NCBI GenBank assembly: GCA_934401915.1
Contig: CAKRSV010000004.1
Coordinates: 1 to 64,000 of the forward strand
DNA: 64,000 bases
Direction of reading: 5' to 3'
DNA from: an uncultured Lachnospiraceae bacterium
GTDB lineage: Bacteria; Bacillota; Clostridia; Lachnospirales; Lachnospiraceae
Under the pieces are notes generated by a model. It did not search any database, had not been told where the DNA came from, and saw nothing but the letters and a program-made list of their open reading frames with translations. Below are positions 15,238-23,654 of this stretch, in pieces. Positions within the stretch are counted from its first letter, which is position 1. Each line of letters starts with the position of its first letter. A program made the translations under genes and the position numbers.

Positions 15238-16590
15238 ATGGCACAGGTATTTGCTGCTATCATCTTCTTATCTATGTTTATCTTGATCATCATAGATAAG
15301 TGGGAGAGACATTATGTGACGCTGGCATGTGGCGCGCTGACATTGATCCTGGTATTTGGCGTTGGCATGCACAGCATGGATGCGATCTGGGAGACGCTGA
15401 ATGTCAGAAGCATCTTTACGGAGAGCTTCTGGTATGTGGGAAGGCAGTCCGCAGAGACATCCTCAGGAATCAACTGGGAGACGATCATCTTCATCGCAGG
15501 TATGATGATCATGGTAGAGGGAATGGCCCATGTAGGCTTTTTCAGATGGCTTTGCATGAGAATTGCCAAACTGGTAAAATATCAGGTCATCCCGATCTTT
15601 ATCACCTTTATGATCCTGTCATCTTTTCTGGCTATGTTCATTGACAGTATCACCGTGATTCTGTTCCTTGCAGCAGTTACGATCGAGCTTTCGCAGCTTT
15701 TGAAATTCAACCCGGTTCCGATGATCCTTGCAGAGGTGTTCTGCGCAAATCTTGGAGGATCGGCAACCATGTGTGGAGATCCGCCGAACATTATCATCGG
15801 TACTTCACTGGGTTATTCTTTTGCAGATTTCATCAAAAATACCGGCGTCATGGCTGGCATTTCGCTGGTTGTTGTGTTAATATATTTTTATCTGGTATAC
15901 CGCAAAGAACTGATGAAAAACGGTGCGGGCAGCATTGATATCGCTTCGCTTCCGACACCGTCATCAGCGATCAAGAGCCGCAAGGGTTTTGCAGTGAGCA
16001 CAGTCATCTTTTTGCTTGCAGTAGTGCTTCTGATCACTCATGCGACGACCGGACTGACGGTGTCCTTCATCGGAACGCTGATCGCGATCCTGACTTTGAT
16101 CGCGGCAGGAAAGGATGCGCTGACATTGATCAAAAAGGTAGATTACCGTACGCTTTTGTTCTTCGTCGGACTGTTTATCGTGGTAGGCGGTCTGGAGCAG
16201 ACCGGAGTGCTTGCACTTCTGGCATCGCTGATCGGTAAGATCTGCGGCGGCAATATGTATCTGATGGTAGCTGTGATCGTCTGGATCTCGGCGATCGCGA
16301 GCGCATTTATTGATAACATCCCGTTTGCGGCTACGATGATCCCTGTCATTAACAGTCTGGCAGCTACGCAGGGCGTCGATCTGTCGGTGCTGTCATGGTC
16401 ATTGGCAATGGGAACGGATATCGGAGGAAGTGCGACGCCGATCGGTGCGTCTGCAAACGTTGTAGGTATCGCGACGGCAGCCAAGGAAGGTCATATCATT
16501 AAGTGGGGACCGTACTGTAAGGTGATGGCGCCGGCAACTGCGATTGTCATGATCATTACAACGATCATGATCTGTGTAAGATACATATAA
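15238..16590 (+). CDS. NhaD/ArsB/SLC13-family ion transporter
   Basis: A 450-residue membrane protein with about 11-12 transmembrane helices. Two inverted-repeat halves carry the family signatures: SFLAMFIDSITVILFLAAVTIEL and GGSATMCGDPPNIIIGT in the first, IASAFIDNIPFAATMIPVIN and DIGGSATPIGASANVV in the second. This is the ion transporter superfamily that includes Na+/H+ antiporter NhaD, ArsB and citrate/divalent-anion carriers. The GDPPNIIIG and GASANVVG motifs are shared by NhaD and ArsB. The candidate sodium riboswitch upstream favours sodium export. GGAGGAG precedes ATG 15238. The kinase-like gene 20 bases downstream is probably co-transcribed. Confidence 0.85.
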   Translation: MAQVFAAIIFLSMFILIIIDKWERHYVTLACGALTLILVFGVGMHSMDAIWETLNVRSIFTESFWYVGRQSAETSSGINWETIIFIAGMMIMVEGMAHVGFFRWLCMRIAKLVKYQVIPIFITFMILSSFLAMFIDSITVILFLAAVTIELSQLLKFNPVPMILAEVFCANLGGSATMCGDPPNIIIGTSLGYSFADFIKNTGVMAGISLVVVLIYFYLVYRKELMKNGAGSIDIASLPTPSSAIKSRKGFAVSTVIFLLAVVLLITHATTGLTVSFIGTLIAILTLIAAGKDALTLIKKVDYRTLLFFVGLFIVVGGLEQTGVLALLASLIGKICGGNMYLMVAVIVWISAIASAFIDNIPFAATMIPVINSLAATQGVDLSVLSWSLAMGTDIGGSATPIGASANVVGIATAAKEGHIIKWGPYCKVMAPATAIVMIITTIMICVRYI

Positions 16591-16610
16591 TATAAAGGGA
16601 GGTGTATAAT

Positions 16611-17198
16611 GTGGAACAGCTAATTATTTCGATCGGACGTGAGTTTGGAACGGCTGGACATGAGATTGCTGAGAAGCTTGCGGAGCATTATGGATTACCT
16701 TTGTATGATCAGAATCTGCTTGATGAGATTGCTGAGAAGCGCAATGTGGACAGTAAGAAACTGAAAGAATTTGATGAGAAAAAGACGGTGGCACTGTACA
16801 GGACGGTGAAGGGAATGAATTCCTCTCCCTCTGAGAATGTGGCACAGATGCAGTTTGATTACCTCAGGGAAAAGGCAAAGAGCGGCGAGTCCTTTGTCGT
16901 AGTCGGAAGATGTTCCGAAGAAGTCTTAAAAGATTACAAATGTATGATCCCGATTTTCATCAACGGTGATATGGACTGTAAAGTGGCGCGTATTGTGAAA
17001 AAGTACGGTCTGACGGACGATGAGGCGAGAGAGTACATTAAGAAAATGGACAGAAAGCGTAAATACTATCACAACAGTCATTGTGATACCAAGTGGGGTG
17101 ATTCCCGTAATTACGAGCTGACCATCAACAGCAGCAGGCTTGGAATAGACGACAGTGTGAAAATGCTGATCTGGTATATCGATACAAGAAGAGCCTGA
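16611..17198 (+). CDS. Cytidylate kinase-like family protein
   Basis: A 195-residue protein. LIISIGREFGTAGHEIAEKLAE is the diverged P-loop start of the cytidylate-kinase-2 family. SFVVVGRCSEEVL, a VARIVKKYGLTDDEAREYIKKMDRKRKYY helix (lid) and the late YELTINSSRLGIDD motif follow, all characteristic. The family is common in Clostridia, often beside transporters, and its substrate is unknown. I place the start at GTG 16611 because GGGAGG ends 7 bases earlier; the GTG at 16602 lies inside that site. A terminator follows at 17228. Confidence 0.85.
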   Translation: MEQLIISIGREFGTAGHEIAEKLAEHYGLPLYDQNLLDEIAEKRNVDSKKLKEFDEKKTVALYRTVKGMNSSPSENVAQMQFDYLREKAKSGESFVVVGRCSEEVLKDYKCMIPIFINGDMDCKVARIVKKYGLTDDEAREYIKKMDRKRKYYHNSHCDTKWGDSRNYELTINSSRLGIDDSVKMLIWYIDTRRA

Positions 17199-17227
17199 GA
17201 GACAAAAAGAAAGAGCTGGATACATAG

Positions 17228-17260
17228 AGGGATATCTGCCGCGAGCAGGTATCCCTTTTT
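17228..17260 (+). terminator. Rho-independent terminator
   Basis: AGGGATATCTGC (17228-17239) pairs with GCAGGTATCCCT (17244-17255), followed by TTTTT. It closes the transporter/kinase-like operon. Confidence 0.85.
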
Positions 17261-17410
17261 GAATTTTGAGGAGAGAATTGCTGTTTTTGACGATTTTTTC
17301 TTTACGGGAATTGTCGAAAATCGTTTTTTCAGCTATAATAGGAAATAGTCAACAAATGAAAAGCAGGATCCGCAGAGGAGACGGAAGGATCCTGAGGGGA
17401 GGAATGAAAA

Positions 17411-18205
17411 TTGGTAACAGGGGAAGATAAAGTACAGAACGTAATGATTATCTCTGAGGTGCAGAGTTATCTGGTGCTTTCGCTCAAGGAGCGGTTTGAA
17501 GAGGCAAATTATCACGTGATCCAGGTGAAGGCAGACATTGGAGCGATCAGCCGCATTGAGGAACCGGTCAGCATGATGATCCTTTATACGGATGAAAAGA
17601 TGGGAGATATGCTGCAGGAGCTGAACTATATCAAGGATAAATCGGCAGAGGAGGATATTTCGATCTTTGCCATAGGAGATGTGGATGAGCTCAGGGCAGT
17701 GGAGAAGATGATCCCCAAGCATCTCATCCGGCAGGAGTTTTACCGCCCGATCAATGTGAATGAGGTGGTGGAGACGATCGCCGCCTTTGAAAAGAAATTT
17801 GGCAAGCAGAATAAGAAAAAGATCCTGGTGGTGGACGATTCGGGAGCAATGCTGCGCAATGTCAAGGGATGGCTGGAGGAACAGTATCAGGTGATTCTGG
17901 CAAATTCCGGAGCGATGGCGATCAAATATCTTGCGATGAACCGTCCGGATCTGGTGCTGCTCGACTATGAGATGCCGGTCGTGGACGGCAAGCAGGTTCT
18001 GGAGATGATCCGGAGCGAACACGAATTTGCGGATATTCCGGTGATCTTTCTGACAAGCAAGGGAGACCGCGAAAGCGTTATGAAGGTGATGGCGCTGAAG
18101 CCGGAGGGATATCTTTTAAAGACCATGGAACCGGCGCAGATCATCAAGTCGGTGAACGACTTCTTTGAAAAGCAGAAATATCTGGAAAATCAGAAAAACG
18201 AATAG
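17411..18205 (+). CDS. Two-domain response regulator (degenerate plus active receiver)
   Basis: A 264-residue protein. Residues about 135-258 are a complete receiver domain: D142 and D143 in LVVDDSG, phospho-acceptor D185 in LVLLDYEMP, T215 in IFLTSK, K237 in LLKT. Residues 1-125 have a similar alternating fold (VMIISEV... SMMILYTDEK... ISIFAIGD) but lack the aspartates, so they look like a degenerate receiver. No DNA-binding or enzymatic output domain is present, suggesting signalling by protein contact. The start is TTG 17411, 8 bases after GGGGAGG; the ATG at 17404 opens only a short out-of-frame peptide. No histidine kinase gene is adjacent. Confidence 0.82.
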   Translation: MVTGEDKVQNVMIISEVQSYLVLSLKERFEEANYHVIQVKADIGAISRIEEPVSMMILYTDEKMGDMLQELNYIKDKSAEEDISIFAIGDVDELRAVEKMIPKHLIRQEFYRPINVNEVVETIAAFEKKFGKQNKKKILVVDDSGAMLRNVKGWLEEQYQVILANSGAMAIKYLAMNRPDLVLLDYEMPVVDGKQVLEMIRSEHEFADIPVIFLTSKGDRESVMKVMALKPEGYLLKTMEPAQIIKSVNDFFEKQKYLENQKNE

Positions 18206-18220
18206 AACGTATAGACATAG

Positions 18221-18257
18221 AAAAAGCCATCCTGCCCTGACGGGAAAGATGGCTTTT
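18221..18257. terminator. Bidirectional terminator between convergent genes
   Basis: AAAAAGCCATC (18221-18231) pairs with GATGGCTTTT (18248-18257). It serves the response regulator on the plus strand and the hypothetical gene ending at 18268 on the minus strand. Confidence 0.8.
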
Positions 18258-18267
18258 AGTCTGTCTG

Positions 18268-19053
18268 TTAAATACTGAAATCGAAACGGCTTCCTGAGGT
18301 CTGGGGAAGGAGTGTCTCCTCCGGGATCTGATCCCAGTCAACGTGGTTGATCTTGTCAAGCAGTTCTTCGATGGAGGAAGCGGTGACGGTCGTCTTGCGG
18401 ACTTTTTCATAGGCTGCAGAGGTGTTAGTATTCTTATCCGATGCGGTCTTTTCGGACGCATTCTTTTCTGCAGCGTCTTTTTCTGTCTGCTTCTTCTCAC
18501 GGATCTTGTCTACAAATTCCTTCTGGCGTTCTCCGATCTTTTCAAGATCCGCGAAGTAGGAAACGCTGCCGTCACTGCCGATCGTGACTCCGAGATGAAC
18601 GACGGAATCCTCGTTCTCGGTATCCTTGAGCTGCTCCTTGAGAGCGTCCAGGTTGCCGACTGCCTCGTCGAGCAGGGCAAGGTTCTTGGTCTTGACTTCG
18701 TCATCTTCTGCCATGCGCTCTAGCTCGGCAGGATCAATGAGAACGGTGTATTCCTTGCTTCCTCTGGAAAGGTAGGACTGAGCCTCCTCGTCGGAAGAGT
18801 AGTCTGCCACGATGAAATCCATATTTCCGTAATTCTTTTTCAGCTCCTGCAAAAGTGCCTTTGCCTTGTCGCTCAGAACCGGGGAAGAAGTCTGGCCGGT
18901 CTTTTTTGTCTCGGCGCTTTTTGCTGTCTGGGACTTCTTTTCGGCTGCCTGCGTGTCCTTGGCGGCAGAGGCAGAACGGCTGTTTTTGGTGGAAGCGGCG
19001 CTGGCAGCTGACAGCGTGCTCTGATAAGCATGGTATGCGTTGATATTATTCAT
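18268..19053 (-). CDS. DUF6033-like hypothetical protein
   Basis: A 261-residue protein beginning MNNINAYHAYQST. It has an Ala/Ser/Lys-rich low-complexity N-terminus (15-55), then a globular part (VLSDKAKALLQELKKNYGNM, FIVADYSSDEEAQ, YTVLIDPAELERMA). A long charged helix and a C-terminal EELLDKINHVDWDQIP segment follow. The pattern is that of proteins listed as DUF6033 in Lachnospiraceae, though I recall this only approximately. There is no signal peptide or membrane helix. GGAGGGC precedes the ATG at 19051-19053. It is convergent with the response regulator and divergent from the NifU gene. Confidence 0.72.
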   Translation of the reverse strand: MNNINAYHAYQSTLSAASAASTKNSRSASAAKDTQAAEKKSQTAKSAETKKTGQTSSPVLSDKAKALLQELKKNYGNMDFIVADYSSDEEAQSYLSRGSKEYTVLIDPAELERMAEDDEVKTKNLALLDEAVGNLDALKEQLKDTENEDSVVHLGVTIGSDGSVSYFADLEKIGERQKEFVDKIREKKQTEKDAAEKNASEKTASDKNTNTSAAYEKVRKTTVTASSIEELLDKINHVDWDQIPEETLLPQTSGSRFDFSI

Positions 19054-19195
19054 AATATGCCCTCCTTAGCATGGTTTCGTAAATCCTTTTACTTTGCTTG
19101 CTCTATGTATAATATATCGTTGAAAGGGGAGGAAAAATTAAGACAGATCCCGGAAAAAAGAAGATTAACAGGGCAAGAGAAGGGGTAAAATGAGA

Positions 19196-19226
19196 TTGAC
19201 AGAACAGCAAAAGTAGGGTATATAAT
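19196..19226 (+). promoter_or_regulatory. Promoter of the nifU gene
   Basis: TTGACA (19196-19201), a 17-base spacer, then TATATAAT (19219-19226). An AT-rich TATAATAAATATATCC follows and could hold an Rrf2-type operator, since an Rrf2 gene lies just downstream; that link is inferred. A leader of about 130 bases with small GC-rich repeats runs to the gene, filling the rest of the gap 19054-19358. Confidence 0.6.
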
Positions 19227-19358
19227 AAATATATCCTATAATGATGATATGAAAAGTGGGATGCAAGCCGGGGCAGAGCACAGTATCTGTCCTGCCGGTC
19301 TGTAAAGCGCACCGGTGCAGACCGGAAGAAAGAGCGGTGCGCAGAAACGAGGAAGAGT

Positions 19359-19796
19359 ATGTACAGTGATAAAGTAATCGAACATTTCACGAATCCCAGA
19401 AATGTCGGCGAGATAGAAAATCCGAGCGGTGTCGGTACGGTTGGAAACGCCAAGTGCGGCGATATTATGAGAATGTATCTGGATATTGACGATAAGGGGA
19501 TCATCCGCGACGTCAAGTTTAAGACATTCGGCTGCGGGGCGGCGATCGCAACCAGCTCTATGGCAACCGAACTGGTCAAGGGAAGAACCGTGCAGGAGGC
19601 GCTTGAGGTGACCAACAAGGCGGTCATGGAAGCGCTGGATGGTCTGCCGCCGGTGAAGGTGCACTGTTCCCTTCTTGCAGAGGAAGCGATCCACGCTGCA
19701 CTGTGGGACTACGCAGAGAAGAACGGGATCAAGATCGAGGGGCTCAAGAAGCCGGTCAACGATATTGAGGAATCCGAAGAATATGATAAAATGTAG
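19359..19796 (+). CDS. nifU: NifU/IscU-type iron-sulfur cluster scaffold protein
   Basis: A 145-residue protein that aligns over its full length with the IscU/NifU N-terminal domain. The three cluster-ligand cysteines are present: C33 in NAKCGDIM (with the conserved Asp 35), C59 in FGCGAAIATSS, and C103 in VHCSLLAEEAI. It assembles Fe-S clusters from sulfur supplied by a cysteine desulfurase. No nifS gene is adjacent here, although the partner is usually a neighbour in Clostridia. An Rrf2 regulator gene follows 60 bases downstream and probably couples expression to Fe-S status. Confidence 0.93.
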   Translation: MYSDKVIEHFTNPRNVGEIENPSGVGTVGNAKCGDIMRMYLDIDDKGIIRDVKFKTFGCGAAIATSSMATELVKGRTVQEALEVTNKAVMEALDGLPPVKVHCSLLAEEAIHAALWDYAEKNGIKIEGLKKPVNDIEESEEYDKM

Positions 19797-19855
19797 TAAT
19801 GAGTAATGGTGGAAGAAAACCGGAATAATGCTATTGAGGAAAGGACGAAAAGACA

Positions 19856-20290
19856 ATGAAGATTTCAACCAAGGGGAGATACGCGCTGCGACTGATGCTG
19901 GATCTGGCGATCCACGACACGGGAGAACCGGTCCGCATCAAGGATATAGCGGCGAGACAGGAGATCTCGGATAAATATCTGGAGCAGATCATATCTTCCC
20001 TGAACAAGGCGGGATATGTCAAGAGCATCCGCGGTCCGCAGGGCGGATACCGTCTGACCAAAAAGCCGGAGCAGTATACGGTGGGAATGATCCTGCGGCT
20101 GACGGAGGGAAGCCTTGCGCCGGTCGCCTGTCTGGACGACGAGGTGAACAGCTGTACCAGACAGGACACCTGCGCGACGCTGCGGCTCTGGAAGATGGTC
20201 AACGATTCCGTGAGCAGCGTGGTGGACAAGGTCACGCTGGCAGATCTGGTGGAGTGGCAGAATGAGATGAACAACAACTATGTGATCTGA
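19856..20290 (+). CDS. Rrf2-family transcriptional regulator (IscR-like)
   Basis: A 144-residue protein. MKISTKGRYALRLMLDLA and the winged-helix block ISDKYLEQIISSLNKAGYVKSIRGPQGGYRL are diagnostic for Rrf2. Three cysteines (C92, C100, C106) lie in the position where IscR binds its [2Fe-2S] cluster, although the C-x7-C-x5-C spacing differs from the C-x5-C-x5-C of E. coli IscR. It probably senses Fe-S status and controls the nifU promoter upstream. A CymR-like role in cysteine metabolism is the alternative. AAAGGACG precedes ATG 19856. Confidence 0.9.
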   Translation: MKISTKGRYALRLMLDLAIHDTGEPVRIKDIAARQEISDKYLEQIISSLNKAGYVKSIRGPQGGYRLTKKPEQYTVGMILRLTEGSLAPVACLDDEVNSCTRQDTCATLRLWKMVNDSVSSVVDKVTLADLVEWQNEMNNNYVI

Positions 20291-20415
20291 GAGAGGAAAA
20301 CCGGGTAGAGACAGAGGCAGGCCGGGGCATATGTCATTTTTTACATATTATAAGGCGAAAAATGACCTTTCTATTGATAAAAGCACAAAATTTATCATTT
20401 GTGGGTGTATTTGTG

Positions 20416-20445
20416 TTGACAAAAGGTCACTTTTCGTTTTACTAT
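20416..20445 (+). promoter_or_regulatory. Promoter of the nucleoside transporter operon
   Basis: TTGACA (20416-20421), spacer of 17-18 bases, then TTACTAT (20439-20445). The spacer contains AAAGGTCACTTTTCG, whose near-perfect inverse CGAAAAATGACCTTT lies at 20356-20370, so a regulator may act here in addition to the riboswitch downstream. Confidence 0.65.
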
Positions 20446-20467
20446 GTGCCTGTATCAAACAAAATGT

Positions 20468-20542
20468 TTTGTCGATATAGTTTCGGATAGATGGCCCGAA
20501 AGTTTCTACCATGACGCCGGTTCAGTCATGACTATCGGTAAA
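20468..20542 (+). ncRNA. Guanine-type purine riboswitch
   Basis: The conserved core is present in order: GATATAG (P1/J1-2), P2 with TTTCGG/CCGAAA around an ATAGATGG loop, then GTTTCTACC (J2-3). P3 ATGAC/GTCAT follows, and finally GACTAT (J3-1) leading back into P1 (TATCGG). The pyrimidine that reads the ligand is C (GACTAT rather than GATTAT), so guanine or hypoxanthine is expected. A terminator 45 bases downstream makes this an OFF switch for the nucleoside uptake operon. Confidence 0.88.
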
Positions 20543-20586
20543 AGAGAGCAGTTTGGGTTGCCGGATCAAATCGTTTTTTTATTGAC

Positions 20587-20619
20587 AAACAGACAGTTTA
20601 TGTCTGTTTTTTGTTTTTT
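20587..20619 (+). terminator. Riboswitch-controlled terminator
   Basis: AAACAGACA (20587-20595) pairs with TGTCTGTTT (20601-20609), followed by a long T tract. It is placed as the expression platform of the guanine riboswitch. Confidence 0.8.
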
Positions 20620-20685
20620 ACGGGAACGTGCCTTAGCGCACCGGGTACGGGCCGCAAAAACACGTGCGCAGAAACGAGGATGATT

Positions 20686-21987
20686 ATGAAAAGATTTGGA
20701 GCACTGGTACTTGCACTTGGATTGTGCATGGGTACTCTGGCAGGATGCGGAAGCAGCAGTAGTGAAGCGCCTGCACAGGAGACAGCAACAGAAGAGACGG
20801 CAGCAGAGGAGACAACGGACGCTGCAGCAGAAGCTGACGGTACAGAAGCAGCGGCTGATACAGGGATCCCTTCTGACCTCAAGGTTGGTTTTATTTTCTT
20901 ACATGATGAAAACTCTACTTATGACCTCAACTTCATGAATGCGGCAGACGAGGCACGCGAGGCACTTGGGCTTAGCGAGGATCAGTTCATCTACCGTAAA
21001 AATATTCCTGAAGGACAGGAATGTTATGATGCAGCATGCGAGCTTGTAGACGCAGGATGCAGCATCGTATTTGCAGACAGCTTCGGACATGAGGATTACA
21101 TGATCCAGGCAGCAAGAGAGTTCCCGGATGTACAGTTCTGTCACGCAACCGGAACCAAGGCACATACAGAGGGACTTGACAATTATCACAACGCATTTGC
21201 TTCTATCTACGAAGGACGTTACCTTGCAGGTGTCGCAGCTGGTATGAAGTTAAACGAGATGATCGACGCAGGCGAGTTTACCGCAGACGAAGCAAAGATG
21301 GGTTATGTCGGAGCATTTACCTATGCAGAGGTTATTTCCGGTTACACATCCTTCTATCTGGGCGCAAAGAGCGTATGCCCGACCGTGACAATGGATGTTA
21401 CCTTTACCGGTTCCTGGTACGATGAGACGGCAGAGAAGGAAGGCGCAAACAAGCTGATCGCCAGCGGATGTAAGCTGATCAGCCAGCATGCAGACTCCAT
21501 GGGAGCACCTACCGCATGTGAGACAGCAGGCGTACCGAACGTTTCCTACAACGGTTCTACGATCGCTGCCTGCCCGAACACCTTTATCGTGTCTTCCCGT
21601 ATCGACTGGGCTCCTTACTATGAGCATGTGATCAACAACGTAGTAGCAGGACAGGCAGTTGAGGCTGACTGGACAGGTACTCTGGAGACAGGATCTGTTG
21701 TACTGACAGACATCAATGAGGCAGTAGCCGCAGAGGGAACTGCAGCAAAGCTCGAGGAAGTAAAGAAGGCTCTGATGGACGGAACAACACATGTATTTGA
21801 CACAGCAACCTTTACGGTAGATGGCCAGGCAGTAGACAGCTACCAGGCAGATGTAGATACAGATGCGGACTATACGCCGGATACAGAGGTTGTTTCTGAC
21901 GGATATTACCATGAGTCCGAGTACCGTGCAGCACCTTACTTTGATCTGAAGATCGACGGTATCAATCTGCTGGATACAGCATTCTAA
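20686..21987 (+). CDS. BMP-family nucleoside-binding lipoprotein
   Basis: A 433-residue substrate-binding protein. It has a lipoprotein signal (lipobox LAGC, Cys about 21), an Ala/Glu/Thr-rich linker (24-60), then the Bmp/PnrA-like domain with VGFIFLHDENSTYDLNFMNA, IVFADSFGHEDYMIQAA, FASIYEGRYLAGVAAG, MGYVGAFTYAEVISGYTSF and IDWAPYYEHVI. Relatives bind purine nucleosides. The first gene of a four-gene ABC operon under a guanine riboswitch, it should capture nucleosides at the cell surface. Start ATG 20686 follows ACGAGG; an ATG two codons earlier is possible. Confidence 0.92.
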   Translation: MKRFGALVLALGLCMGTLAGCGSSSSEAPAQETATEETAAEETTDAAAEADGTEAAADTGIPSDLKVGFIFLHDENSTYDLNFMNAADEAREALGLSEDQFIYRKNIPEGQECYDAACELVDAGCSIVFADSFGHEDYMIQAAREFPDVQFCHATGTKAHTEGLDNYHNAFASIYEGRYLAGVAAGMKLNEMIDAGEFTADEAKMGYVGAFTYAEVISGYTSFYLGAKSVCPTVTMDVTFTGSWYDETAEKEGANKLIASGCKLISQHADSMGAPTACETAGVPNVSYNGSTIAACPNTFIVSSRIDWAPYYEHVINNVVAGQAVEADWTGTLETGSVVLTDINEAVAAEGTAAKLEEVKKALMDGTTHVFDTATFTVDGQAVDSYQADVDTDADYTPDTEVVSDGYYHESEYRAAPYFDLKIDGINLLDTAF

Positions 21988-22115
21988 TCTGAATAGATTA
22001 AAATAGAACATAAAAGCAGGATGTAAGGAAGGGCAGTGCAGCGTCGTCTGTACTTCCCTTTCTTCGGTTGCACCGGGAGGGTGCATAGCAAAAACAAATG
22101 TGGGAGGATGGTTCT

Positions 22116-23654
22116 TTGGAGAAGAAAACAGCCGCGGTAGTGATGAAGGACATCACAAAAACGTTTGGCACAGTCGTAGCAAACAACAAGGTATCACTGG
22201 AAATCAACAAAGGTGAGATCCTGGCTCTTTTGGGGGAGAACGGAAGCGGAAAGACAACGCTGATGAATATGCTTTCCGGTATCTATTACCCGGATGAGGG
22301 GCAGATCTTCATCAATGGACAGGAGGCTGTCATCAGCTCTCCCAAGGACGCATTTTCTTACGGGATCGGCATGATCCATCAGCATTTCAAACTGGTTGAT
22401 GTGCTGACGGCAACCGAGAATATCGTATTGGGACTGAACGATCACAAGAGACTGAACATCAGCGCGGCGGCGCAGAAGATCCGCGAGATCTGCGACCAGT
22501 ACGGCTTTGAGGTAGACCCGGATCAGAAGATCTACGATATGTCGGTCTCCCAGAAGCAGACGGTCGAGATCGTCAAAGTGCTTTACCGTGGGGCGGACAT
22601 CCTGATCCTCGACGAACCCACGGCGGTTCTGACGCCGCAGGAGACGGAAAAGCTGTTTGCCGTGCTCCGCAATATGCGGAACGCCGGAAAGGCGATCATC
22701 ATCATCACGCATAAGATGCACGAGGTGGAGGCTCTCTCAGACAGGGTGGCTGTCCTGCGGCACGGTGAGTTTGTCGGCGATCTGATCACGAAGGAGACAA
22801 ATGCACAGGAGATGACCAACATGATGGTCGGTCGTCAGGTGACGTTGAATATCGACAGACCGGAGCCGGTAGATCCAAAGAAGCGCATCGAAGTGGAACA
22901 TCTGACGGTTCGCAATATCGACGGGATCGTCAAGCTGGACGACGTATCCTTTGACATCCGCAGCGGCGAGATCCTGGGGATTGCCGGAATCTCCGGATGC
23001 GGACAGAAGGAGCTTCTTGAATCCATAGCAGGTCTGCAGCCGGTAGAGAAGGGAAGCATCCGGTACCTCGATCAGGACGGAAAGGAAGAAGAACTGGTAG
23101 GCAAGGAGCCGCAGGAAATCTCGTCTCTGGGCGTGACGCTCTCTTTCGTGCCGGAAGATCGACTGGGTATGGGACTGGTCGGCAATATGGACCTCACAGA
23201 CAATATGATGCTCCGTTCGTTCCGTCAGGGACATTCCCTTTTTACCAACAGAAAAGATCCCAAGGCGCTTGCGGAGCGCGTGGTGAAAAAGCTGGAGGTC
23301 AACACGCCGAGCCTTGAGACGCCGGTCAGAAGACTGTCGGGCGGAAATGTACAGAAGGTTTTAGTCGGACGTGAGATCGCTTCCGCGCCGTCGGTGCTTT
23401 TGACAGCATACGCAGTGCGGGGACTGGATATCAATTCGTCCTACACGATCTATGATCTCATCAACCAGCAGAAGAAAAAGGGCGTCGCAGTCGTCTATGT
23501 CGGAGAGGATCTGGATGTGCTGCTGGAGCTCTGCGACCGCATCCTGGTGCTCTGCGGCGGTAAGGTCAGCGGCATCGTGGAAGGAAGAAGCGCAACGAAG
23601 AATCAGGTAGGTATGATGATGACCAGACTTGGAGGTGACAACAAAGATGAATAA
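22116..23654 (+). CDS. Nucleoside ABC transporter ATP-binding protein (two ATPase domains)
   Basis: A 512-residue protein with two fused ATPase domains as in the RbsA/NupO type. Domain 1 is complete: Walker A GENGSGKTT, Q-loop IHQHFKL, signature SVSQKQ, Walker B ILILDEPTAVL, and ITH. Domain 2 has a relaxed Walker A (GISGCGQKE), signature LSGGNVQK and VLLTAYAVRGLD in place of the usual Walker B. This divergence is usual for the second domain of this subfamily, so it is not a defect. I set the start at TTG 22116, 8 bases after GGGAGG; the ATG at 22098 precedes the ribosome site. It overlaps the next gene by 8 bases. Confidence 0.9.
   Translation: MEKKTAAVVMKDITKTFGTVVANNKVSLEINKGEILALLGENGSGKTTLMNMLSGIYYPDEGQIFINGQEAVISSPKDAFSYGIGMIHQHFKLVDVLTATENIVLGLNDHKRLNISAAAQKIREICDQYGFEVDPDQKIYDMSVSQKQTVEIVKVLYRGADILILDEPTAVLTPQETEKLFAVLRNMRNAGKAIIIITHKMHEVEALSDRVAVLRHGEFVGDLITKETNAQEMTNMMVGRQVTLNIDRPEPVDPKKRIEVEHLTVRNIDGIVKLDDVSFDIRSGEILGIAGISGCGQKELLESIAGLQPVEKGSIRYLDQDGKEEELVGKEPQEISSLGVTLSFVPEDRLGMGLVGNMDLTDNMMLRSFRQGHSLFTNRKDPKALAERVVKKLEVNTPSLETPVRRLSGGNVQKVLVGREIASAPSVLLTAYAVRGLDINSSYTIYDLINQQKKKGVAVVYVGEDLDVLLELCDRILVLCGGKVSGIVEGRSATKNQVGMMMTRLGGDNKDE

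Noticed and set aside
22116..23654. Defective second ATPase domain in the nucleoside transporter
   Set aside because: The altered Walker motifs of the second half are usual for this transporter subfamily and the gene is otherwise intact.
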